Source of the DNA: DASPWV01 sp046727855
Lineage (GTDB): Bacteria > Acidobacteriota > Vicinamibacteria > Vicinamibacterales > UBA2999
Assembly (NCBI GenBank): GCA_046727855.1
Contig: JBKPDL010000094.1
Location: forward strand, 1 to 12,574
Length of the DNA stretch: 12,574 nucleotides
Direction of reading: 5' to 3'
The notes under the pieces are model-generated. The model was not told the origin of the DNA, searched no databases, and worked only from the letters and a program-made list of their open reading frames with translations. Positions 7,701-12,574 of the stretch are shown one piece after another (the first letter of the stretch is position 1; each line of letters opens with the position of its first letter). The position numbers and the translations under genes are program-made.

Positions 7701-8627
7701 CGCGCCGTCGTACAGCACGATTTTCGTCAGCGGCTCGCTAGGTTTGCGGTAGACGACCACGAGCGCGGCCCCGGCGCTCTGAAGCGCCTGGTCGCCGCTG
7801 CCTTCCGGAAGCGTGACGGTATGGACGCCATACGCCTGGCCGTTTTCGTCGTAGTTCGACGTGAGATCCGCGTCGTTGACGAGGCGCCTTCCTGTCCAGT
7901 TGTTATCCCCGTCAAGGAGCTTCGGCAGCAGATGCAGCACATCGAACTTGAACATCGTCAGCCTGGCATTTCCCGTCTGGTTGGCTGCGCCCCAACACGG
8001 CGCCGTGTTGCCCGGCAGCGTCTGAATGGTTGTCCATTCCAAGCCAGGTACGGGGTTCGTATCAGCTGTCGGGCCGCTGAGTACGAGCTGGTTGTTGAGG
8101 ACAGGGCCGGTGCCCCATTGCGCGCCGGGGTCGATCAAGTGACCGCGAAACCTTACGCCTTCCGTCGGTTTTGTTGTCGTCGCCGGCACGTAAATCGACT
8201 CCCAGTACAGAAACGCGGCGACGATTTCGGAGTCGGCCGGCACTGTGTTGTCGATTCCAGGGTTCGTTTTGTTGATTGCTGGGTTCGTGTTGAACCGGAT
8301 TTCCCCGGTCGCGAAGCCATTGACGTCGGCAGGATTTTGTTGCGGTGTGAGGTCGGCACCGCCCACGCGGTAGTTCCCCGTAACGAGAAACCCTCTCGCG
8401 TACGGGAGCGCGTCGCCTGCCGCCGCCTGGCCACCGGTCTGTGCCAGGAGCAACACGAGTGGCACAACAGCCAATGCCGCGATCCTCGTCATCGAACGCC
8501 GCAACGCCGGCCGATCACCAAATCGCCGGCGTGACAGCCGGCTTCCAGTGCGAGGTCGACAGTGCACGAAGGAAAACCGGCGAGACGTTTTGGTCTTCTG
8601 AGGCGCAAGAACAGGGGAGCGATTCAT
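4701..8627 (-). CDS. Secreted metzincin-like zinc metalloprotease with GGDTL tandem repeats and C-terminal cadherin/tandem-95-like domain
   Basis: Large exported protein of about 1308 residues from the chosen ATG. A hydrophobic export segment ITRIA-type (MTRIAALAVVPLVLLLAQ, from residue 46) ends near an AAA cleavage site. An unrecognised beta-rich domain covers about 72-420. A TSP3-like calcium motif (DADQDGLPD) starts at 428. RKDILVEVN near 480 resembles the start of related bacterial metalloprotease domains. The active site is HELGHNLNLWHGG: H757, E758, H761 and H767 are predicted zinc and catalytic residues, with a metzincin-type Met-turn TTMSY at Met802. DWHGDG...VNFDG...NDW at about 905-965 often follows such protease domains. 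Fifteen GGDTL repeats (982-1056), an Ig-like stretch (about 1057-1200) and a cadherin/tandem-95-like domain (AVDDGPFTTPRGTP, NPNGTFTFTP) complete it. Predicted role: extracellular or surface calcium-dependent proteolysis; substrate unknown. The start is uncertain. ATG 8627 has a good GAGGT, but gives a 45-residue Arg-rich leader. ATG 8492 gives a classical short signal peptide without a ribosome site. The longest reading begins at 8735. Confidence 0.85.
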   Translation of the reverse strand: MNRSPVLAPQKTKTSRRFSFVHCRPRTGSRLSRRRFGDRPALRRSMTRIAALAVVPLVLLLAQTGGQAAAGDALPYARGFLVTGNYRVGGADLTPQQNPADVNGFATGEIRFNTNPAINKTNPGIDNTVPADSEIVAAFLYWESIYVPATTTKPTEGVRFRGHLIDPGAQWGTGPVLNNQLVLSGPTADTNPVPGLEWTTIQTLPGNTAPCWGAANQTGNARLTMFKFDVLHLLPKLLDGDNNWTGRRLVNDADLTSNYDENGQAYGVHTVTLPEGSGDQALQSAGAALVVVYRKPSEPLTKIVLYDGAYTGLTTTPMTQSLRGFFQHTLNAGRLTHIAGGGGNNSMERLYFKGTNNQSLVMTDPFPQTSPSSDRSWSFPTFSNLSMTNLSVAPGYGESVTTTVIHPSANPNDCLAWGAVVFSTPVLDADQDGLPDVLEASSTSGGAPWRNPDGPDPSVDPSGQTLPNTLLPDLNAMGARTGRKDILVEVNALYTTAVTRYGDASAPYDSAANPVIPFVDIPAHNHLPSPEALKLAGDAFLAKGIHVHFDVGPTLAAGYASDIQTFATLQGTPLPSNPADNYIVAGGARGGETLFEPVCTPSVTEPCHFQYFPGTVGFKLGLELIRNAPVKDDGDELITPQDVNDWDDGLGESTKQRRRFDALRASLVHYGLYAHARGKPKSLPCLKNGIPTTYPDGSNACAPYAQNPAFASADYHVPTSSSGVGDLPGGNFLVTLGLWDALFGVGTPYSQGATTFHELGHNLNLWHGGLPALFGQKQVGQNAPGTSSYIEPNCKPNHQTTMSYLFQGHGLIGVDGAAFVDYSDKLLGNVDERALTDGPFSVVPKYRPTWFAPADSALATSLNVSAATRLCNGVKFNELNPPLPPPSPQAPGMARVWASPSQSNDWNVTIDWHGDGQPNSGVSNVNFDGLFGAGQIFSPEVFGGSDLLYQANDWANIRLDQIGAGSNVVVRRLEGGPELTSGDTLGGDTLGGDTLGGDTLGGDTLGGDTLGGDTLGGDTLGGDTLGGDTLGGDTLGGDTLGGDTLGGDTLGGDTLGGGELDSATVRGVARGETRKYTACILGGTPQQQGCSGPWYDNDGNRHTTQPSAGDAMYHKIYFTWFAPTSEPVDFYVVTETGGGGTTVRILQAEALPTQVGGRVSWVLTDQLPDHVNLTFSLLPKLDDGEDGHVSETTIAAVNDWPVAVDDGPFTTPRGTPITVAVVPNDTDTDSPNSLIFPAKHRDPLASQGTLVLNPNGTFTFTPRQSFRGGTVTFDYKVGNGDYRVGVPMNSTFNPPVDNIGTVTIVVQP
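5460..5684 (-). repeat. Fifteen tandem 15-bp units encoding GGDTL
   Basis: The 15 consecutive units have no insertions or interruptions and encode residues 982-1056 of the metalloprotease. All copies encode the same five residues. The DNA differs only at third codon positions: Gly GGC or GGT, Asp GAT or GAC, Thr ACG or ACC, Leu CTC or CTT. GAT is used in the three outer units at each end and GAC in the nine inner units. The array lies between the protease-associated region and the C-terminal beta domains, and adds 15 acidic residues. It recalls a shortened RTX-type glycine/aspartate repeat, but lacks the nonapeptide spacing. Confidence 0.95.
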
Positions 8628-9078
8628 ACCGACCTCTCTAGCGGCGGCGGAGCCGGACCGCCGCAAAAACCAGGCTGGTTGCCCGAGCAAGTCAAACTCA
8701 TCCATAGGAATCTTCCAGTCTTTAACCACCTTCATACGGCGAAACGGGAACGGAAGGTTCCAGACGGCATGGGACTCAATGGCGATGTAACACCGGCGAA
8801 ACGTGAGGGTGCGAGCTTATCAGAACGGCTGGGTCAAAAACACAACCAATGCGCAGTATTTTGATTAGTCCTCTGTCAGTAAGACTTCTGCGCCGGCTGA
8901 CCATTTGTAGTTCCCCTCGAGTACCCATGCCCAACGGACGTAGACCGCCATCCCGCACGGATTCCGCACGTATTGCTCCGCGGCTGGGCTTCGAAAACAC
9001 GATAAGCGTACCCACACGTGACCACGAGCGCGGTGTGGACGCTGCTCGCGTCCGCGGACAAGTGATGTCACGGCATTG
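8628..9078. other. Divergent intergenic region between protease and PadR genes, no confident gene
   Basis: About 450 bases separate the chosen protease start from the PadR operator. I see no credible gene. Minus-strand open frames at 8865-9071 and 8876-9061 lack a ribosome site and recognisable similarity. The protease promoter should lie here. A weak minus-strand candidate is TTGTGT (8840-8845) with an 18-base spacer and GATAAG (8816-8821), which would give a leader of about 180 bases. A GC-rich hairpin (8641-8664) sits next to the protease ribosome site. Confidence 0.5.
8632..8639 (-). promoter_or_regulatory. Ribosome binding site supporting the 8627 start of the metalloprotease
   Basis: On the minus strand AGAGAGGT lies with GAGGT (8632-8636) four bases before the ATG at 8627. 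It is the only good Shine-Dalgarno match among the candidate in-frame starts at 8735, 8705, 8627 and 8492, so it decides the start used here. A GC-rich stem (arms 8641-8647 and 8658-8664) lies immediately upstream in the same transcript. Confidence 0.55.
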
Positions 9079-9132
9079 ATGCCTTGACCTTCGACACATC
9101 AGGGGCGTAGTATGTGTCGAAGGTCGAGGCAT
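9079..9132. promoter_or_regulatory. 21-bp inverted repeat around the padR promoter, likely PadR operator
   Basis: The arms at 9079-9099 and 9112-9132 are complementary at 20 of 21 positions, with a 12-base spacer. The left arm covers the -35 element. The right arm runs from the end of the -10 through the ribosome site into the first two bases of the padR start codon. The inner ends read ACACAT and ATGTGT, the kind of ATGT/ACAT half-sites reported for PadR-family operators. The position strongly suggests autoregulation by the downstream PadR protein; binding itself is inferred. Confidence 0.7.
9084..9113 (+). promoter_or_regulatory. Sigma70-like promoter of the padR-permease operon
   Basis: TTGACC (9084-9089, five of six to consensus) is followed after 18 bases by TAGTAT (9108-9113, four of six). 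A start site near 9119-9121 would leave a leader of only about 10-12 bases before the ATG at 9131, with GAAGG (9119-9123) at its very 5' end. The embedding inverted repeat supports this as the regulated promoter. Confidence 0.6.
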
Positions 9133-9481
9133 GAGATCGACGGCAAAATCCGATCTTCCGCAAGGCACGCTCGATTTGCTGATTCTCAAAGTGGTCGCAT
9201 TGCAGCCGCTGCACGGGTATGCGATCGCGCAGCGCCTGCGCCAGATCTCCAAGCACGTCGTCCAGGTCCAGCAAGGCACGCTCTATCCGGCGCTCCATCG
9301 GCTGGAAAATCGCGGCTTTCTGGCCGCGGACTGGAAGCAGAGCGAAACCGGCCGCGAAGCGAAGTTCTACAAGCTGACGGCAAAGGGCCGCGCGCACATG
9401 GCGAGCGAAGCGCGCAGCTGGCGCCGGCTCACGGAAGCCATTGGGTTCATTCTCAAGACGTCGGAAGGAAGCACGCCGTGA
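9131..9481 (+). CDS. PadR-family transcriptional regulator
   Basis: Small cytoplasmic DNA-binding regulator of 116 residues, the usual length of the short PadR group found next to acidobacterial permeases. The winged-helix domain fills most of the protein. Characteristic stretches are GTLDLLILKVV (12-22), LHGYAIAQRL (27-36), the recognition-helix and wing region QGTLYPALHRLENRGFL (48-64), and KFYKLTAKGR (78-87). A short C-terminal helix (SWRRLTEAIGFIL) would provide dimer contacts. The ATG at 9131 is chosen because the conserved N-terminus begins ten residues later and GAAGG lies 7 bases upstream. The stop overlaps the GTG start of the permease gene by four bases (GTGA), so the two are co-translated. 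It probably represses its own operon through the palindrome at 9079-9132. The effector is unknown. Confidence 0.95.
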   Translation: MRSTAKSDLPQGTLDLLILKVVALQPLHGYAIAQRLRQISKHVVQVQQGTLYPALHRLENRGFLAADWKQSETGREAKFYKLTAKGRAHMASEARSWRRLTEAIGFILKTSEGSTP

Positions 9482-12147
9482 ACTGGTTCGGTCGATGGCT
9501 CCGCCGCAACCGCCTCGAATCGCAGCTCGACGCGGAGCTGCGCGATCACATCGAGCGGCAAGTCGCCGACTACATACGGGAGGGAGCGTCGGAGGCCGAC
9601 GCACGGCGGCGCGTCCGGCTCCAATTCGGCGGCCTCGATCAAGTCAAAGAGCTGTGCCGCGACGCGCGCGGCACGCGTCTCGTCGAGGAGCTCGCGCAAG
9701 ACTTTCGTTATGCATGCCGCATCTTCCTGAAGAGTCCCGGCTTTGCCATCGTCGGCGTGATCACACTCGCTCTCGGCATCGGCGCCAACATGGCGGTGTT
9801 TACGCTCGTCGATGCGGTTCTCTTGCGTCAGCTGCCGGTGCGCGATCCGGAGCAGCTGGTGCTCCTGCGACGAATCCAGAGCCAGCAATCGTCGCAACAT
9901 TTCTCGTACCCGCAGATTGAACGTTTCGCGCAACAACGCCAGCTCTTTTCGAGCCTGTCGGCCATTGGCACCGACCGGGTTGCCGTTGGTCCGCTCGACG
10001 CGCCCGAAGCCACGGCTGCCGTGTGGGTCACTGGCGAGTACTACCAAACCCTTGGCGTCACACCTGCGGCCGGCCGGTTGCTGACGCCGCAAGACGACGA
10101 ACCGGGAGCCACCCCGGTAGCCGTAATCAGCGACAACTTATGGATGCGCCGCTTCGGCAGGGCCGCCGATGCGCTTGGCCGATCGCTGTTGATTGAGGGA
10201 ACGCCCGTGGAAATCGTGGGCGTTACTCCGCCACGTTTCAACGGTGTGATGGTCGGTGAAGGCGCAGACATTACCTTGCCCATTCACGCGCGGCCTCGCC
10301 TTCAACCCGAACGCGCCGATTTTCTTGGACCGCCGGCGTTCTGGCTGATCGCTCTAGGCCGCCCGCAACCCGGGTTGTCGCATGACCAACTCAAAGCGCA
10401 GCTCGCCACTGTCTGGCAGCACGTGTTGAACGAGACCACGAGCACGCTCACGAGCGGCGCTCGAACGCGCCTGCTCGCCTCGACACTGGAGGTCGATTCA
10501 GGGGCAACAGGATGGGGCCGCTTGCGCGACCGGTTCCGTGAGCGTCTGCTCGCCTCGATGGCGTTGGTCACCGTCGTGCTGCTCATTGCGTGCGTGAACG
10601 TCGCCAATCTTCTGCTGGCCCGCGCAACATCGCGCCAACGCGAGCTTGCGCTTCGACTGGCAATGGGAGCAAGTCGCGGTCGCGTGGTGCGGCAGCTGCT
10701 CACCGAAAGTGGATTGCTGGCCGTTGCGGGCGCAGCGTTGGGATCCGTCTTCGCCTTCGCGGGCAGCCGCGCGCTCGTCGCGCTGGTTCAGTCGGCCCCC
10801 GCCGGTCCCGACAGCGCCGGGATCGTGCTGGATCTCACGCCCGATTGGCGCATGTTCGCGTTTACGACGCTACTCGCGACTGCCGCGACCGCGCTCTTTG
10901 GCATCGTCCCCGCGCTTCGTGCCGGGCGCGTCGAGCCGGTTCTCGCGATGACGATCGGATCCGCCCGCATCGCCGAAAGGAGTGGGCGGCTTGGCACGGC
11001 ACTCGTCAGCATTCAGGTGGCGTTGTCGTTGCTGATGTTGATCACCGCCGGACTCTTCGGACAGACGCTCCGCAATCTACGGACGCTCGACCGCGGCTTC
11101 CATCATGACGACGTGTTGCTCGTAGGAATCGATCATTCGCGCACCGGACTGAGCGGACCTGCTTTAAAGGCGTTTTTCGACGAACAGGTTGCGTCAGTCG
11201 AGCGCATCGCGGGTATAAAGGCTGCCAGCCTCGCAGCGATCACTCCGCTTCAAGGCGGAGGCATCAGTCAATCAGTGGCGCTGAACGGCCAGCCGATTGC
11301 CGACGAGGTGTATTACAACAACGTCGGCCCGCGGTATTTCGATGCTCTGCGCACGCCACTGATCCTGGGGCGTGACTTTACTCCCGAAGACGCAACAAGC
11401 AGCGGCGGTGTTGCCATTGTGAACGAGTCTTTCGTCCGTCAGTATTTGCCGGACGGCAGTCCACTGGCCGTGCGGCTTCAAGTGGGCGGGTTTCGCGTCG
11501 GCGGCAAACGCGATCTGCAGATCGTCGGCGTCGTGAAGGACGCCGTCTACGAGACGTTGCGCGTCGCTCCGCCGCCTACGGTGTACGGCCCGTTTGTTCA
11601 GCGCAGCGCGGGAAACGTGACGCTCGTCGTGTACGCGCCCGGCGCGGTTGCACCGGTCGCCGCCGCGATTCGTGCGCAGTTGCAGCCGACGCTTGCCGGT
11701 CGCGTACTTCGCATCCGCACCCTCACTGCGCAACTCGATAGCAGTCTTGCGCAGGAACGGCTAATGGCCGGTGTTGCGACGGTGTTCGGAGCACTGGCGC
11801 TTGCGCTCGCCGCCATCGGCCTTTACGGTTTGCTCGCGTACTGGGTCTCACGCCGGACACACGAGCTCGGTATTCGCATGGCGCTTGGCGCGGCGAGAGG
11901 CGCGGTGCTGCACCTGGTGCTCCGTGACGCGGCCAAAATGCTGCTGCTTGGCACCGCGCTCGGCCTGGCCGTTGCGGTGGGCGTCACGCGCTACCTGTCC
12001 TCGATGCTGTTTGGGTTGACGAGGAACGATCCAATCACGATCGGCGGATCGATTGCCATCCTGGCGCTTGTCGGGATTGCGGCGGCGGCTCTGCCAGCGC
12101 GCCGAGCCACAAGAGTGGACCCACTCGTCGCGTTGCGCGCAGAGTGA
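9478..12147 (+). CDS. ADOP-family ABC transporter permease (orphan FtsX/MacB-type)
   Basis: Inner-membrane protein of 889 residues resembling two fused MacB/FtsX permease halves, the acidobacterial duplicated orphan permease family. Residues 1-65 form the N-terminal soluble segment typical of the family (LDAELRDHIERQV). TM1 (about 88-112) leads into a first MacB-like periplasmic domain (to about 345). The first FtsX block follows (about 356-480, with ACVNVANLLLARATSRQRELALRLAMGASR). Another membrane segment near 505-528 precedes a second periplasmic domain, and the last FtsX block runs from about 760 to the end (ELGIRMALGAARG, closing with the typical ATRVDPLVALRAE). The start is GTG 9478, in the GTGA overlap with padR, with GGAAGGA (9463-9469) eight bases upstream. 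The frame stays open back to 9112, but that stretch is padR. No ATPase gene is adjacent, as is usual for this family, so its transport or mechanotransmission role is unknown. Confidence 0.95.
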   Translation: MNWFGRWLRRNRLESQLDAELRDHIERQVADYIREGASEADARRRVRLQFGGLDQVKELCRDARGTRLVEELAQDFRYACRIFLKSPGFAIVGVITLALGIGANMAVFTLVDAVLLRQLPVRDPEQLVLLRRIQSQQSSQHFSYPQIERFAQQRQLFSSLSAIGTDRVAVGPLDAPEATAAVWVTGEYYQTLGVTPAAGRLLTPQDDEPGATPVAVISDNLWMRRFGRAADALGRSLLIEGTPVEIVGVTPPRFNGVMVGEGADITLPIHARPRLQPERADFLGPPAFWLIALGRPQPGLSHDQLKAQLATVWQHVLNETTSTLTSGARTRLLASTLEVDSGATGWGRLRDRFRERLLASMALVTVVLLIACVNVANLLLARATSRQRELALRLAMGASRGRVVRQLLTESGLLAVAGAALGSVFAFAGSRALVALVQSAPAGPDSAGIVLDLTPDWRMFAFTTLLATAATALFGIVPALRAGRVEPVLAMTIGSARIAERSGRLGTALVSIQVALSLLMLITAGLFGQTLRNLRTLDRGFHHDDVLLVGIDHSRTGLSGPALKAFFDEQVASVERIAGIKAASLAAITPLQGGGISQSVALNGQPIADEVYYNNVGPRYFDALRTPLILGRDFTPEDATSSGGVAIVNESFVRQYLPDGSPLAVRLQVGGFRVGGKRDLQIVGVVKDAVYETLRVAPPPTVYGPFVQRSAGNVTLVVYAPGAVAPVAAAIRAQLQPTLAGRVLRIRTLTAQLDSSLAQERLMAGVATVFGALALALAAIGLYGLLAYWVSRRTHELGIRMALGAARGAVLHLVLRDAAKMLLLGTALGLAVAVGVTRYLSSMLFGLTRNDPITIGGSIAILALVGIAAAALPARRATRVDPLVALRAE

Positions 12148-12150
12148 CAA

Positions 12151-12217
12151 CATGTCGCGATGTGGCGATGTGGTGATGTGGCGATGTGATGTGGCGATGT
12201 CGCCACATCGCGACATG
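12151..12217. repeat. 8-bp tandem repeat within an 18-bp perfect inverted repeat, between convergent genes
   Basis: Four octamers GCGATGTG (one as GTGATGTG) run from 12157 to 12188, followed by a 5-bp remnant and a partial copy to 12200. The arms 12151-12168 and 12200-12217 are perfectly complementary over 18 bp around a 31-base loop. Because of the repeats, the right arm can also pair with the nearer copy (12188-12197) over 10 bp with a 2-base loop. It fills the gap between the permease stop (12145-12147) and the stop of the last receptor gene. Neither strand has a T-run, so it is not a standard intrinsic terminator. A REP-like element that blocks transcription or protects mRNA 3' ends is plausible. 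Confidence 0.85.
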
Positions 12218-12241
12218 CTCGCGGCCCTTCCCCCGTCGCGC

Positions 12242-12574
12242 TTAGAACGAGAACCGAGCCCCTAACTGAATCCTTCTCATGTCTCGCGCCAAGCGAATCT
12301 TGCCGAACGCCATCGGCGCGTTGACCGCGACCCCAGGATTCTGCAGATTGACGAAGTTCAGCACGTTGGTGGCCTCGACACGAAGCTGCACCACGCCGCG
12401 GCCGGCCAGGCGAATGTCGCGGAACACGCCGAGATCGACGTTCTTGTAACCAGGACCTTCGACGATACCGCGCGACGCCGTACCGTCGAGGCCGATCGCC
12501 GGGAGCGCAAACGCCGCCGTGTTGAACCACTGCTCGATCTGTTCGTCGCGCGGGCGTCCCGAATCGAGCTTGGG
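12242..12574 (-). CDS. TonB-dependent receptor, C-terminal fragment (gene continues beyond window)
   Basis: The last 110 residues of a second outer-membrane receptor; the N-terminus lies beyond the right edge. The frame is open from the window end to TAA (12242-12244). The sequence matches the end of Oar-like barrels: WFNTAAFALP, then GPGYKNVDLGVFRDI, then RVEATNVLNFVNLQNP, then RRIQLGARFSF with the terminal Phe needed for barrel assembly. It differs in sequence from the receptor at 1408-4557, so it is a paralogue rather than a recent duplicate. It converges on the permease gene across the repeat at 12151-12217. Ligand unknown. Confidence 0.9.
   Translation of the reverse strand, partial: PKLDSGRPRDEQIEQWFNTAAFALPAIGLDGTASRGIVEGPGYKNVDLGVFRDIRLAGRGVVQLRVEATNVLNFVNLQNPGVAVNAPMAFGKIRLARDMRRIQLGARFSF

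Noticed and set aside
8865..9071. Small minus-strand gene ending in a Trp/Tyr-containing stretch, upstream of padR
   Set aside because: It needs a GTG start without a ribosome site, resembles no family I recognise, and its overlapping frames look equally plausible. It could be a decayed fragment, but I cannot support that.
9112..9477. N-terminal extension of the permease overlapping padR
   Set aside because: The frame is open, but padR is clearly the coding frame here. The permease family N-terminus begins at the GTG at 9478, which has a good ribosome site.
12151..12217. Bidirectional intrinsic terminator
   Set aside because: The stem is strong but neither strand has a T-run after it, so it is listed as a repeat/hairpin element instead.

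Overview
The window looks like chromosomal DNA of a GC-rich Acidobacteriota bacterium, possibly a soil Vicinamibacteria-type lineage. This is inferred from gene content, not from a marker gene. The evidence is a PadR regulator overlapping an ADOP-type orphan FtsX/MacB permease, two Oar-like TonB-dependent receptors (one with a visible carboxypeptidase-regulatory-like N-terminal domain), and a TPR protein of the kind often fused to acidobacterial Ser/Thr kinases. No RNA genes, insertion sequences, phage genes or CRISPR arrays are visible.

Layout: (1) 1-1407 (+), the C-terminal TPR part of a gene that begins before the window. (2) 1408-4557 (-), a complete 1049-residue TonB-dependent receptor that converges on gene 1 with no base between the two stop codons. 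(3) 4558-4700, a short gap with a strong stem-loop plus T-run that should terminate the gene behind it. (4) 4701 to about 8627 (-), a large secreted metzincin-like zinc metalloprotease. It carries a TSP3-like calcium motif, fifteen exact copies of a GGDTL pentapeptide and a C-terminal cadherin/tandem-95-like domain. (5) 8628-9130, a divergent intergenic region that ends in a promoter wrapped in a 21-bp inverted repeat. (6) 9131-9481 (+), a PadR regulator, overlapped by 4 bases by (7) 9478-12147 (+), an ADOP permease. (8) 12148-12241, a gap filled by an 8-bp tandem repeat and an 18-bp perfect inverted repeat. (9) 12242-12574 (-), the C-terminus of a second TonB-dependent receptor that runs off the window.

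How the genes may work together: the PadR/permease pair is a translationally coupled two-gene operon that probably regulates itself through the palindrome. The protease and the receptor lie in the same direction but are separated by a terminator, so they are probably separate transcription units. A link in which the protease releases peptides that the receptor imports is possible but unproven. The least ordinary item is the metalloprotease. Its GGDTL array is identical at protein level while its DNA copies differ only at third codon positions, which points to selection on the peptide itself.
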